The notes: generated by a model not told the origin, from the sequence alone. Shown: positions 10,850 through 23,775, numbered from the stretch's first letter. The stretch: DNA of 64,000 bases from Phyto melanocephala (GCA_941918925.1 OW799235.1:34089201-34153200); one strand, 5' to 3'. Numbers and translations: made by a program.

Positions 10850-11970
10850 GGTGTTATTTTATTCAGCACTGTTTAAAACAATTAATCATGTTATATTCGG
10901 TATTGTGACCACATTGTAGCTTATATTTAAGATTTAAGGTTAAACGCCATTTTGATTTGTAATTTCCGAATTTGATTTTGAATTTTTACACGGTTAGTTG
11001 TATTCTTCCAGTCAGGCCCTTTCATTTGATACCCATATTGATGGGGTTGAGAAAAAAATGATCCGCCATTTGTTAAGGGCGCCATCTTAAAGTTTAACTT
11101 TTTCGTATTTTGCTGTATTCTACCCTTTCTTTTAACAACAATATTAAGCCAATTGAAGTGGAAATATTTTTATTTACTAGATTTAACTCATATATAAATT
11201 TGTTGTACGCCATTTTTTGTAGTAGCGGCCATTATAGATTTTTAAATTGTTATAGTGTATTATATTAAGCTGGTACAGTTTTTTCTTTTGATACCAAAGT
11301 ATATCACTCCTCCCTGTTGTCCGGAATCTGAGAAATATCAGCTTTTATAAAAATGCTAGAAAAAACACCGAAGCATTTGTATTTTTGTGTTTATATCCTA
11401 ATTGGTTTCAAACCGAATTGTCAGTTTTTCTCAGTAATAGTCTTTGAGACTACGGCTTGTATATTGGTGTCTTTACCGTTTTCAAAAATTAGTTAAGAGT
11501 TTTAGTAGCATGTTATGTACTTATATTAAAAAAAATAAAATATACCTATAATGTTAAAAATTAATTTTGTCTATAACTTTGCCGATTAGCAACCGATTTG
11601 TAAATAGTTTTATTTAAAAATAGCCCTAGAGAAATTTCTTCAAAGAGTAGAAAACGTGTCTGTAAATTATCCTATGGCTGAAAAATTTTGATTTTTATGG
11701 TAAAAATATAGGAAAAAAAACAGAGGCAGTCGGGTGTACTTGCTAATATCTCAAGAAGTTAAGAGGCGATTGTATCGGATTTTAGTAGCGATTAATTGCC
11801 CGATATTTCCAAAAGATTGCAGCACTCCCCTAGTCATAAGCTTTAAGAAATTACATACTGCGATCGGAATTGGATATTGTAGAAATTACAAACGGAATGA
11901 CAAAGCTATATATGCCTTTAAAATCACAGGTGAAGGGTGTAATAAATTCAAAAATATTGAAAAATGTTAC
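10850..11970 (-). repeat. DINE-1-like dispersed repeat, copy 2, near full length
   Basis: It runs from a decayed start (ATATTCGGTATTGTGACCAC) through CATTTGATACCCATATTG and GCGCCATCTT to the far end GTAGAAATTACAAACGGAAT, then CACAGGTGAAGGGTG near 11928. Order and orientation match the reverse of the 48.9-49.8 kb copy. The open frame at 11734-12066 lies in this repeat and is not a gene. Confidence 0.7.
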
Positions 11971-12069
11971 TTTCAGTCTGTGTATGGGAAAATTTTTAAT
12001 ATATCGAGAAAATATAGGAGAAAACTACATACACCTCTAACTACATGTACATACATATATAATTAGAGG

Positions 12070-13316
12070 TAATGGGTACATAAGAATTAGCACAACTGAA
12101 TAAAATTCTTCTTTGTTCATTTAGCTGTTCACATATATACAAGATGTGATGGCAAAGCTGACAGTAAACTGTCATGCACTCGTATTTGACATTGAAAATA
12201 ATTGAAGAGCAGAAGTTTTGTTTTCGTTTTCTAAGCAATATTCCACGCCTAATTGCAAATCGATGATCGTACTGATACGAGTATTTATGATTTTTAATAA
12301 CTAGTGATCAATTTGCCGTTAAAAATTGAACAAAAAGGCAGAGTAAAGAAACTAAAAGACGAACCAAAAGTGTTTGAAATAAAACAAGCCAAGAAAAAAC
12401 AAAAAAACGTTAATTGCATTTGGGTGTTTTCGTGCTGTACACGTTTTAGTGATTGTTGTTGCTGCTGTGTGGTAAATAAACATGGTTACAAGTTGTAACT
12501 TACAACTCATCAGCAGAGACAAACGACTCTATCTAGGAAGGAAAAAATTATCATTATTATTATCTTGATGACGCTAATATTGGCGATGATGACGTTGCAG
12601 TTTAATGACTTAATGAAGATAAAATCAGTTGGTGAGTAGCAAACGACGTAAATAAAATACAAAGTGCTCATAAGGGACATATTTTTAATGAGAGTCATTA
12701 AAAATGTCTGCCAGTTTTTTTTTAGTTTTTAATATTTTTAACCTTAAATTAATTTTTTTTTAATTAAAATTTTCGTAAAATAAACCAACGAAGAAACAGA
12801 TAATAAAAAAATACATATGAAAACGCCAAATGAAAGTAACAATAACAAATATGTGTGTATGTATGTATGTGTAGTAATTGAAAGTAGTAAATATATCATT
12901 GAAAACGAGGTACATAAGGAAATTGACAAAAGTTTCGATGAATATCGTAAATAACCCCTTAAAACCTGATTTTAAACATTGAAAACGAATTTTGAATCAG
13001 AAAATTTTCGAAAACCGCTTAAGTGTGATGGAAAAGTGTTATTTTGTCGCTGCTTCGATGTAATCGGTTATGTGACAATTTTGAATTTTTTTTATTGGTC
13101 ATATACACTAAACTCTTTAAGGATATCTTGATTAGTTAAAAAATAAACAAAAGTTGGTATGCGTAAATGAAATATTAAGAAATAACAAAGTAAAATTCTT
13201 TATTCTGATCTTCTAAAAATTCAGTAGAAAATACACAACTCAATTTGTTAAAGTAACGACGATTTGCAAAGATCCCATCATGAATTTGGTAACAACTTGC
13301 TTTTATTGATTAACAT
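12070..13316. other. unassigned AT-rich DNA
   Basis: A small hairpin ACCTCTAA/TTAGAGGT brackets 12033-12070, and a short TATG run lies near 12855-12870. No gene or element recognised. Confidence 0.4.
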
Positions 13317-13996
13317 CCCAGCAAAATAACACATTACAAAATAATGAGTTGAAAGTACTAGAAAACAATTCTTCACTACTTACAATTTGGCATCTAAACC
13401 CATTATTTCAACATGGCGATGTCATTGGAACGCTTACAAATAGGGACTTAAATAAGTACTTACCATCCTCGCTTACAAATAGGGACTCGTATAAGTTCTT
13501 ATTACGGTCGCTTATAAATATACACTTAAAAAAGTACTTTTATATCAGTATATAAGTACTCGTTTTTAATAACCTAAATAATTAATTACTATTATAGACT
13601 TACAGAAGTCGTTCGGTTTTTCTAAGTACGAAAATTCGGTTAGATTATTCTGCAGTATGTTAATTTGAAATTAAACAATCAGTGAAAATCTATAAGTCAC
13701 CCCTTTTTTAATGTAATGCTTTGCCGCTGTTGTCAAAATAATTGTTACTTATACCCTAAGCGTGTTAAACTAAATGAGAATTATAAAAAGTTATGTATTG
13801 GAATCGCTTCTAGCAAATTTCGCAACATGAAATTGTATTGTGTGTGAATCTAAGCAAATGTCTGAAAATATGAACGTATCACATTACAAATCAAGTCATT
13901 ACTAAACTACTTCTTAGTTATGCAGACTATATGTAATAGTCATTGAAAAGTTTGAATGGATTATGAAATTTTTACTGTCCCTGCTTTTTTCCTGGA
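13317..13996. mobile_element. CCCAGCAAAA-type element, copy 2, with internal minisatellite
   Basis: It starts CCCAGCAAAATAACACATTA and aligns along most of its length with the copy at 42608-43266 (shared CTTACAGAAGTCGTTCGGTT and TACCCTAAGCGTGTTAAACT). The right end is eroded (TTTTTTCCTGGAGTA). Between about 13430 and 13550, three degenerate units of roughly 40 bp built on CTTACAAATAGGGACT repeat. The open frame at 13349-13555 is formed by this array. Confidence 0.75.
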
Positions 13997-16900
13997 GTAG
14001 GTCTCTAATGTTGAAAAAGATTTAAAATCCGCTGAAAAAAATTAAAGATCTCTATTTTTGTGAATTTCAAATAAGTATTCTTTTACAAGCTATACGGTTG
14101 GAAATATTTTCATGATATAAATAATAAACAGGAAATATCACAATTTTTATGTCCGTTTCATTCGGAAATTGGATAAAAAAAAATATTAAAAAATTGAAAA
14201 AGCTGAATTATTTAATAAAGATATTAAAATTTATTTTTCTAAAGGATTTTTTAATATAATACAAATGCTTCTAAATATCATAATATATCCTGAAAGATAT
14301 AGTAAATATCGCAAACAACGATTTTAAAAAAAAAATTTTTTTTTGGCCAAGTAAAACTGGCGGGGAAGTTGTATGTATGAAATGGTACTTAGATCAACAT
14401 ATATTGAGGAATAAGGGGTCAAGACCTATAAAAGGGATGATAAAGTGCTTGTTATTAAAGAAAATTATGAGGGAATTTCGTTAAATCAAATCATTTAAAA
14501 TTTTCATTTAGTAAATGACAATGAATTTGTAAAGTGAAGTGATAGTTCGCTTGTACAATATAAGAAAACTACAAACTATTAGTATGCTCTACATACTATA
14601 CATCACAATAGGCACTTGTTAGCGTTATCTAACGCCGGATTTCCACAAATAATGAAAAGATTAAATAAAATTTAATTTCTAAAAAAAATTAGAAGAGTTC
14701 AGGCGAAATTTGCATTGCAAATTTCTATAAACTTACTAAAATTTAGGCAGATCTTTCTGCGTTTTAAATACAGATTTGTATTTTATACAGAATGTCTGCC
14801 TTGTCTTCTAATCTTGGAATAAATTCGAGGCATTCAGTTTCTAATGACATCAATTCATAGATTCTGCTCTTGGCCTGTGTTATTTACCATATGTAAAAAT
14901 ATATCTTGTTATCATAGTTATTTATCCAAAATAATCATTGTTACTAAAAATGACTTCTCAGGAAGAAAACGATTCGAAGTAAATAAACGGTATTGTCGGT
15001 GGTCATTGAGCTACATACTTTAACGTAAAGTTTTAATATTTTGGGTCGATTCGGGGTCTACTTGACGTGCAGATATTGGCTTATGTTTTTTTTTCTAACC
15101 AGTCGCCTCGTATTTGTTTTTCAAACGTTTGAGTGTGTAAAGCAAATACTTATATATACACACGTCTATACCCAGCCACCAATTTTTGAAATTGTTGATC
15201 AAATTCGAGTCTTTTTTAACTCCTCTGCGTGATTAAAAATGCAAAATATGAGCTCATTTTCTGATCCTAAAAGATACTTTGTTCGTGAGAAAAGTGTCCC
15301 TAGCCGCGACTCTTCTTGTTGTTTTATTTATGATTCATTTTTTTAGTCAGTTTAGAGTCATTTGCGATCCCTTTTATTATGTCTATTATAGTCTTATTCG
15401 TTCGTTTTCTAGGCATTTATCAGTCTTATTTCTCTTAATTTGTGAGCCTTTTTCAAATTATTTATCAGTCATCAGAATCGCTCACGAGTCTTTTTCGAAT
15501 AATTTTTTAGTCGTTTTCTTATTTTTTGGTAGTGTTTTTATAGTCATTTATGATTATTTTCCCAATCATTTATCAGTCGTGTTGCTAACCGGCCTTGACT
15601 CTTTTTCTAGAGTTTTTTTTATTCGGTTTTCTTAGTCCTACGTTCACACTGACGTAATTTCTAAAAAGGACTTGATTTTGTTAATTTTCCTTAACCGCAT
15701 AATTTTAGTAGAATAAACAAAATCGAGTCGATTTTTAAAATCACGTTCATATAATCCTGGGGTAAAATTAAATAAAAATATATTTAATTCATATTCATTT
15801 GATGTATATAAATAATGCATCAAAGTTTATTTAAAAGAAAATTAATTTTTTCATTAAAACTAGTTGTTAAGTCCAGCTTTATATATAAAAACAATATAAA
15901 AATTACATGATTATTATAACATTTCTCAATTAAACGATTGGTACACCTCGATAAAGCTTTTATAAATGAAAATATTTTCTCGTTGTACTTGAGAAAAAAG
16001 CAACATAAAAAGCAGTGTTTACTCATCTAAGATGATCACAAAATGCAAAAAATAAACATATTTCAAACACCTCCTGCATGATCTGTTTACGATCAGTTGG
16101 TTTTCAATCTTACTGATGTGCAAAATATGATAATAAATAGCGGATAAAATACTCACATTTTAAACGCCTAGCGATTGAAAAACAATTTGTTTTTTGTATT
16201 TTTAAGCAAACTCTTTTTAGTTATTAACGCGAATTTTTTTTTGAGTCCTTTTTTAATCGTGTAAGTGACTAATCAGTTTTCTGTCATCGAAGAAGACTCA
16301 GCAAGATGATTATTTAAAAAACAATCATCTAAATTCTAGTTGGGTACTTACCAGCACATTCTTCCTTATCGTACTTACGTTGCCACTAGCAAGTATTTGC
16401 TTGCAAGTTGTGTATACGTATTACTATCGAAAATCGGGAGAAATTAAAAAAAAAAACACAAACATTTTTTGTGTGGCTACACAGAACAGTGCAAGTTTAT
16501 TTTTAAAATGTCGTCAACAAATAAACTCAAAATAAATTGCCAACTTCAATTGTAAGCTAAGTGTTTCCAATAGTCAGTATTGAACGTTATATATACACAT
16601 ATGATTTTTTAATATTATTTTTTATTAAAAATTGATATTTCTGTTAATACTTACATACATTCTAAATGAATATCTTATGCAAAAAATTAGTTGAATTTTT
16701 TTCCACAGTTGTATGAAATATTAGTGAGTTAACAAAAAGCTCAGTATTCGACGACACTATTTTTCGTCTTGTCTCTTTACTTGCCGTAAGTCTGAAAATT
16801 TTACCTGCTTAGCAATTTCTTTGCAAGCTCAGTCGCAGGTAGCAAAAGTGTGGTTGTGTTAGTAAAAGAGTGTTAGTGGATTGTTTTTTTTTTTTCAATT

Positions 16901-17935
16901 GCACTTAATGTGATAACGAAGGGTTAGATTGGTCGTTTCTATAGAAAATTTGGTTATTGCTCTTTCCTTGGCAGTCCAATAAACAGAAATTTTTGTAATT
17001 TTTTTCACAAAATTAATTTTTTTATATGAAATATTTCTATTCTCTATTTCCATTTTTTTTTGTTTTTTAGAAAATAATATTGTTTCGTTTGTTTTTAAAA
17101 AATATTCAAAACCAATTAAATATTTATAATAAATAGAGTAAAAATATAATTTAAATTTATAAATAATTTAAAACAATATTTTTTCTGTATATGCCAAGTC
17201 GAAAATCTGCGAACGCAGGTCTGGCAGTAAATGGAGACAATATTGAGTTGATGGTATCAATACGCAAGATTTAGGCAGACAGTATATACATATGAATTGT
17301 TTGAGTCATGACTTATTAAAAATATTTTTTAATATCCTCCTCTTTGGATCCGCACATGACATATACTTATATATATTTTAAATTGTTCAAATAAAAAAAG
17401 AAAACACAGACAAATAAAATTTGTTTTAATGTCTTTATAACTATTTCTTTTAACTTGTAATTGAACTTATCCTCAAGGGGGGTTAAGCATTAATGTCAAT
17501 TAAATTGAGTAGAAGAATTACAATTTATTTTCGTATATACAACGATTTGAGAGTTTCGATTTTAATTAATTTGATTGCATTGAAACTAAACAATAAATAG
17601 AATAAACTGTTAATGTAAACAAAATAATTTAATTATCAGTGTGCTTGCGAGTGTTACGAATGAGAGATACAAGAAAAGTAGAAAAATAAAAAAAAGTGTT
17701 TAAAGGTTTATGAACTTTCTGAGAGATAAAAAAATAATTGAGTATCATGAGTTGGATCCAAATTGGTTTATATTACTACAGAGCTGCCAGTATTGGGAAA
17801 TAGTCCTCAAATTGGAAGTTTTTTAACTTGAGGTCTAGGGGAAAATTGTTACAGGAATTTTCGGGACTAAAGAATTTTTTGTTTGTTGACGAGCTGCTAA
17901 TTATACTAACAAACTACATAATTCGGTAGATTACA
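13997..17935. other. unassigned AT-rich DNA, about 3.9 kb
   Basis: T-rich sequence at 15340-15640 repeats TTTATCAGTC-like words degenerately, which keeps a frame open by composition. A TCAGT initiator-like word and a GTAAGT follow near 16741-16791. I see no convincing gene, element or RNA. Confidence 0.4.
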
Positions 17936-18067
17936 CAGCCCGACAAAATTAAAAAAGATTTTTGCTTCTTTGAATTTATCAACTGATTCTAGTTAATTTG
18001 GGTGCGCTGAATTCATATCTGTAATCAGTTTGTCTCCATCAGCTGTAGTTTTTATGATATAGCTTTT

Positions 18068-18130
18068 TTATACCCTCCACTGTAAGTGAGGAGGGTATAT
18101 ATCAGTTTGTCATTCCATTTTTTCTGAAAA
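18068..18130 (+). repeat. DINE-1-like repeat, small 5' fragment
   Basis: ATACCCTCCACTGTAAGTGA, then GGAGGGTATATATCAG and TTTGTCATTCCATTTT, matches the start of the 20.1-kb copy. Confidence 0.6.
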
Positions 18131-18289
18131 TATTATTTTTTGTGTAATTGCTAGCTGATTAACGGGAATTTTATTTGTGTAATATTATTTAGAACGTTAT
18201 TTTTTCTTTTTGCACTCCAATTGCATATCGCAAGTTAGCTGCTTGCAAGAAGTGGTTAATTACAGTTGGCAAAGTTTATTAAAAAAGTG

Positions 18290-19880
18290 TTGATCTAAAT
18301 AGAAATGACTTTGTGGAGAATACACCTTTAAAGAAAACATAAGACCTATTTCGGAATGTGTTAAAAAATCGTATTGAGATTACTTTGGAGTTGATCTTGG
18401 TGACCAATATAAAAGCTGGGCTCCACACATTGTGTGCAATACTTGCTGTGTAAGTTTGCGACAGTGAACTGAAGGAAAACGAAATAGGCTTAAGTTTGGT
18501 GTGCCGATGGTTTGGAGAGAGCCCAGAAATCATTTGGACGACTGCTACTTCGGTTTAGTGAGTATTGCTGGTATTAATAGGAAAAATCAAAATAAATGGC
18601 AGTATCCCGATTTACCGTCAGCGCGCCATCCAATTCCCCATTCCGAAGATGTTCCCATTCCAAAACTAAATGATTCTTCAGAGCTGAGTTTGGAGTTTGA
18701 ACATAATACCGCTAATGATCTAACTGATTGCGACAGTGTTTTCGAAGCACAAAAACTATTCCTCAACGTTTTAACCAATGCGAGTTGAATAATTTAATTC
18801 GAGATTTGGCCTTATCAAAAGAAGCGTCTGAAGTGTTAGCTTCGAGGTTAAATGATAAGAATTTGTTAGAATGTGGAACAAAAAAAACTTATTACCGCAC
18901 TAGAGATAAAGCTTTTTTAACATTTTTTTACTAAGGAAGACAATCTGGTGTTTTGTAATAATGTAAATAGTCTTATGCAGGAAATGGGGCTATCCGAGTA
19001 ACTACCTAGCGATTGGCGCCTCTTCGTGGACAGTTAAAAGAGAAGTTTGAAGTCCGTCTTTTTGCATAATGCCAATGTGTATGCATCAATTCCAATTGCG
19101 CACTCCACAACAATGAAAGAAGATTGTAACAACATTGCATTAGTGATGAAAAAGATAAAATACCAAGACCACCAATTAATCATTTGCGTTGATCTTTAAA
19201 TGGTAAATTTTTTAAATTTTGGACAATAGAGTGGTTATACTAAGTACCCTTGCTTTTTGTGTCTCTGGGATAGCAGATCCAAGCAACAACATTGGTGGCA
19301 AAAAAATGATTGTTGGCGATAAAAATATTCTAAATGAAGCTTTAGTTGCACGTGAAAATATCGTCCTACCATCGTTGCACATCAAATTAGGACTCATGAA
19401 GCAGTTTGTTAAGGCTCTGAATCACGATGGGGAATGTTTTGCATACATATATTTGCAGCAAAATGCCTAATCTAAGTAGAGATAAGATTAGAGCAGGAGT
19501 TTTTGACGGTCCCCAAATAAGGCAGTTTATAAATGGCAACAATTTTGATAAGTCAATGCGTGGACATCATTCGTGCAAGTTATAAAAACTTTCTTGAGAA
19601 ATAATAAAGATCCAAATTATGTTCAATTAGTGGAGAATATGCTGGATAAGTTCAGAGACCTTGGCTGCAACATGAGTATTAAAATCCATTATTTGCACAG
19701 CCACTTGGACCGATTTCCCGAAAATTTGGGTAATTTAAGCGAAGAAAAAGGAGAAAGGTTTCAGCAAGATATCAAAATTATGGAGAATTGGTACCAGGGA
19801 AGGTGGATACCCATATGATGGTAGACTACTGTTGGAATTTGCAAAGAGACTCTAATCCGGCTGTTCATTCCAGATTGTCT
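18290..19880 (+). pseudogene. DDE-like transposase of an uncharacterised family, broken
   Basis: Blocks in order are VDLGDQYKSWAPHIVCNTCC (about 18375-18435), then KFGVPMVWREP and NHLDDCYFGL (18490-18560), PHSEDVPIPKL (18640), and WRLFVDS-SLKSVFLHNANVYASIP (19015-19090). Next come HSTTMKEDCNNIALVMKKIK, CVDL (19190) and LHIKLGLMKQFVKALNHDG (19375-19432). The C-terminal part has CNMSIKIHYLHSHLDRFPEN (19668-19727), GERFQQDIKIMENWYQGRW and MVDYCWNLQRDS (near 19815). From memory this order matches a large family of uncharacterised, transposon-derived proteins in invertebrates. The spaced D, D and late E look like a DDE nuclease. At least six frameshifts or stops and a central gap show that it is dead. 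Confidence 0.75.
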
Positions 19881-20116
19881 CTTTAAAGAAGCTTTACATT
19901 CTGTAACTAGAATTATAAGTATTTATATTATGTTTTTAATGCTTTGTGAGAATTTTTTTTATTTTAATAAATTTGTATGAAACAGTTTTACTTCTTTGTT
20001 TTTTTTTTTTTTTAATTCCTATGGAAAAGTTTTACTTTTTAAATACTTAAAAAAAGCTATATCATGAAAACTAGAGCGTAAGGGAAGCAAAGTACAAAAA
20101 CAGCAATACAATATTT

Positions 20117-20781
20117 TTATACCCTTCACACAGTGAAAAAGGGTATATATAGGTTTGTCATTCCGTGTGAAATTTCTACAATTTTCATTTCCGACCCCAT
20201 AAAGTATATATTTTCTGAAAGCTTATGAATAGGGAAGTCGATTTAGCCCTGTCAGTCTGTCCGTCTGACCGTCTGTCCGTGTGTATGTTGAAATCAACTT
20301 TTTGAAGCCCCCCCGACATAGGTTGGACCCGGGTAAGGTATTAAAATATCAGAAATATTCGGGAGTAGATCGGTATTGAAAATCAGAAACATCGGTGCAT
20401 AAACAACTGAGATATGAGCAAAAACCCACGACCACCTCGATTTTCTTTTCACAAAAACAACATTACAACAACAACATACATACATACAAACGTGTATACT
20501 GGTTAGGGAAAACGTGGCATCGAATCCCAGCTGAGGCAAAAAAATTTTTTTTTTAATTTTTTTAAAATTTTTTTTTTTTAATTTTTTTTTTATTTTTTTT
20601 TTATTTTTTATTTAATATATTATATATATTTTTATTATTTTTTTTTTTTAATTTTTTTTTTTTTAATTTTTTTTTATTTTTTTTTGTTTTATATATATTA
20701 TATATGTATATAATAATTTTTTTTTTTAATTTTTTTTTTTTAAATTTTTTTTTAAAATTTTTTTTTTTAAATTTTTTTTTT

Positions 20782-20815
<34 letters not shown>

Positions 20816-20901
20816 ATAAGTGAATTTACTGTTATTGCATGACTACACGTTGTGAAGGGTATATAAGATTCGGCACGGCCGAATATAGCGCTTTTACTTG
20901 T
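20117..20901 (+). repeat. DINE-1-like dispersed repeat, copy 3, with A/T core
   Basis: It starts TATACCCTTCACACAGTG with a short hairpin (AAAAAGGGTATATATAGG). It then has TTTCCGACCCCATAAAGTAT and repeated GTCTGTCCG words, as in Drosophila INE-1, and a long T/A tract at about 20528-20817. It ends GGGTATATAAGATTCGGC, ACGGCCGAATATAGCGC, then TTTTACTTGTT. The ATTCGGC/GCCGAAT palindrome near the 3' end is a Helitron-like trait. It has no coding capacity. Confidence 0.8.
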
Positions 20902-22059
20902 TATGTGTAATTTTTGTTTCACATAAATTGAATATGCTCGAACATAAAATAAATTCGATCAAGTTTTATCCAGCAATGAACTAACTTTTGTTTAACAAAA
21001 TATAAATATTTATTATACATATTTAACTTTTTAATTCACGTAAAAAATATTAACCGCTTTATTCATAGCAAATATTTTTTTGTTTATAGAAGGCTTATTT
21101 GACAAATTTCTGTACGTCTGTCAAATAAGCCTTTAATAAACCTAAAATATTGTATATTTCATGAATTCGGCAGTAAAACTTTGACTAAAATAGTCAAAAT
21201 ATCGTTTTAGAAAAGTAAAAATTATTAGTCGTAATATATTTGCCATATTTGGTATATATGTATGTATAGCAGAAGTAATGTCAACTTCAATTTATAAACT
21301 TTGCATTAAAAATCAAAGCTAAGACGAGCTATCCTTTAATTTTTGGATCACTTTTAGGTTAAAGTGTTGCTGTAATAACCAACAAATTGTTATCTGTCAG
21401 TCAACATACTAAATTAGCTATTGGATAGTTATACGTAAAAATGAGCCTTAAAAGAAAATTTTTTTAGTTCATTAAAAAATAACCAAAAAACAAAGAATAT
21501 TTTTTGAAATGAAGCTTATCAATCTGAAACTTTTATTTAATGAAATAAACTTAGATTGTAATTTGTTTACAGCACAAAAAAAATTATTGAAATAGCTTTT
21601 AACATAATCTATAAGAATATAAGTTGTTTTATATATCACCTTATATAAATTGTACGTTCTTCTTTATAAAAGGAGATTTTTTTCTAATTTTTGGTAATCT
21701 GACAATCCGTTGTACGCAATCGACTTAATGGTAGAGTTAGTAGATTTGTTATATTATTTTTCCATTTACAATTGATGATTTCAGAACCTATGCTAAATGT
21801 CGTATTGCCAGATTATACTAATAATTTTTAAAATTTTAAAATGATTTACAAATTTTATAGTAAAGAATGCAAGTGTTTAATTCACAACCATTGTATCTAT
21901 TGTATTCTGTGTCGTCTATTGAAATACAGTTTAGATTTATTTACTTCTGAAAACAATTCTTGTTGTATCGCTAGTATCGTCAGGTAAATAAAAAATTAGG
22001 AGAAAAGAAAATTTAAAACTTTTTTTAGAAAAAACTTTTAGTAAAGATTTTTTATCTGT
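20902..22059. other. unassigned AT-rich DNA with one hairpin
   Basis: Apart from the inverted repeat at 21090-21133, nothing is recognised. Confidence 0.4.
21090..21133. repeat. perfect 15-bp inverted repeat (hairpin)
   Basis: AAGGCTTATTTGACA and TGTCAAATAAGCCTT are separated by 14 bp. No transcript signals are seen. It could be a fold-back remnant of a transposon end. Confidence 0.7.
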
Positions 22060-22073
22060 TATATTTTAGTTAA

Positions 22074-22272
22074 GTTAGGTTGAAAAGAAGGGGCACTAAA
22101 AGCCCAAACTCACGACAGGTATACACTTATGCTCAATTGACATGTTGTGCGCTCGATATAAATAGAATAGTTAGAATAGAAAGGGGATAGAAGAGAGAAA
22201 GAGAAGCAGACCAGTAGTCCAGAGTCTCTGACGGGGATCGATCCCACAACTGAGTAGTCCACCGGATCACCC
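22074..22272 (-). mobile_element. tRNA-derived SINE, copy 1
   Basis: On the minus strand the head reads GGTGATCCGGTGGACTAC, then a box B-like GGGATCGATCCCC and GTCAGAGACTCTGGACTAC, followed by a TC-rich body. The same head and GAGACTCTGGAC occur in the copy at 45096-45297. Compared with that copy, about 35 bp of the tRNA-like region are missing. The flanks TATATTTTAGTTAA (22060-22073) and TATATATTTAGTTAA (22273-22287) are a near-identical target duplication. Mobilisation would need a partner LINE. Confidence 0.75.
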
Positions 22273-22287
22273 TATATATTTAGTTAA

Positions 22288-23775
22288 AAAATACTATATA
22301 TTAATTATTCTGTGAAAAAACAAATTTTAGAGAAATTATTTGTTTAATTCTGGAAAAATTTTTAGCTTTTAATCCCTGTACAAATTCAATACAAACTGTA
22401 AAAACCTATAAAATAAGATTTTATCATTATGCAAAATGTTTCAATGGAAATACCTTTCACAAGCGTACAATATTGTAAACACATACAAAAATAATACCAA
22501 CAGTACAATACAACTGGGAAATGTATTAAATAAATATTTTTTTTACCATTTTTAAACTATAAGAAATTATGAAAATATTTACATCATGATACCACTTTTT
22601 GTGATTTCAACATGTATGCAAATGTTTTATGTTTTAAACGTAAAAATAAATTTTTTCTAGATTTCTACTTTAAAGAATGTTACAAGCATATTAAATACAA
22701 AAATAGCATGTTCAATTTCTATGTTAGATCTTGTCAGCTGTTTCGTAGCATCACGTACAATCTACTAACTGAACTAAAATAGAATATCTAATTATTTTAA
22801 TACTTTTAAATTATTATAGCCAGGGTACACTTAATAAAGTAGTTTCAAGTTAAGTGACTGATCATCAGCTGTTCCTTCTCAAATATCAAAATTTTATAAA
22901 TTCTATCACTCCTCTCATAATTTCCAATTGTCAAACTTCATATAAAAAAATTGTTTTCACAAAATACTCTCCGTAATGCAATCACCTTATATATTTACAA
23001 CATGATTATAATCATAGCAACTAATTATTTAGTATTTTTTTAATTTTATTCTTTTCACAACATTTTCAGTTTTAATCAGGAATGGCAAAGTTGATACAAT
23101 GTTATTTTTTTGATCTTAGAATGTTTTGATACAGATTAATTACCGAATTAAAAAAATTTGTGGGACTAGTAAGCTTAATAAACCCTATTTAGACACTAAG
23201 AGTTATGTGATAAGGTAACTGATTTCACAATGAGTTGAATAATGTCTTGAAGTGCAAACTAGAGAATATCATTGGACAGCGGGTGGTTAGTGGGTAGACA
23301 ATAAGTGCTTGATAGGACTGTTGTTCATAGGTTTTTCATCTTTTTTTTCTGCACTCTTTCTTTCCTTAATTATGGACCACATAGGTCTCCGAGTGTGGGC
23401 ATTGGAAGTGTTTTTGCTTTCTTACCTACCTAGACACTGATTGAAAAATAAATACTAATGAAAAAATGAGTTTTTTGTGAAATATACCAATCTTTTTCCG
23501 GCATATGACATTTAATTGTTAAGTATAGTTAAACTAGGTAAATGTAAGCTTTCACAATTAAATACTATATAATTTTTTATAAGAAACAGAAACCCAAAAA
23601 AAAAAATAAAAAATTAATTTAGTACTCTGATGGTCAGATAAAAAACCTTAAACCTTTGCTTTGATATCGAATTAAAATACCCTTATTCCATCTCTGTTTT
23701 TAACTATGGCGCTTCACAAAAAGTAGTCAGTTTCATAGTGACACGCCGTTCCTGTAAGATACTTGTATACCATTT
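22288..23775. other. unassigned AT-rich DNA
   Basis: No gene or convincing repeat pair was found. Confidence 0.4.

Larger units (their letters stand above)
17936..20110 (+). mobile_element. decayed DNA transposon with PMVWREP-type transposase
   Basis: Inverted repeats of 28 bp at 18042-18069 and 20050-20077 match at 26 positions (core ATGATATAGCTTTTTT) and bracket the coding relic. Sequence outside the left arm (CCGACAAAATT, GGTGCGCTGAATTC) probably belongs to the element. The right end appears cut by the DINE-1-like repeat that begins near 20117. No target duplication was found. A 60-bp DINE-like piece lies just inside the left arm. Confidence 0.65.

Noticed and set aside
15041..15640. Open frames across T-rich sequence with recurring TTTATCAGTC
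   Set aside because: Phe/Leu/Ser-rich translation reflects composition, and the repeats are too degenerate to call an array.
16741..16791. TCAGT initiator-like word followed by a GTAAGT donor, as in a non-coding first exon
   Set aside because: Such words are expected by chance, and there is no TATA box at the right distance or supporting exon.
20528..20817. Long T/A tract considered as a satellite
   Set aside because: No fixed period. It is the low-complexity core of the DINE-1-like copy.
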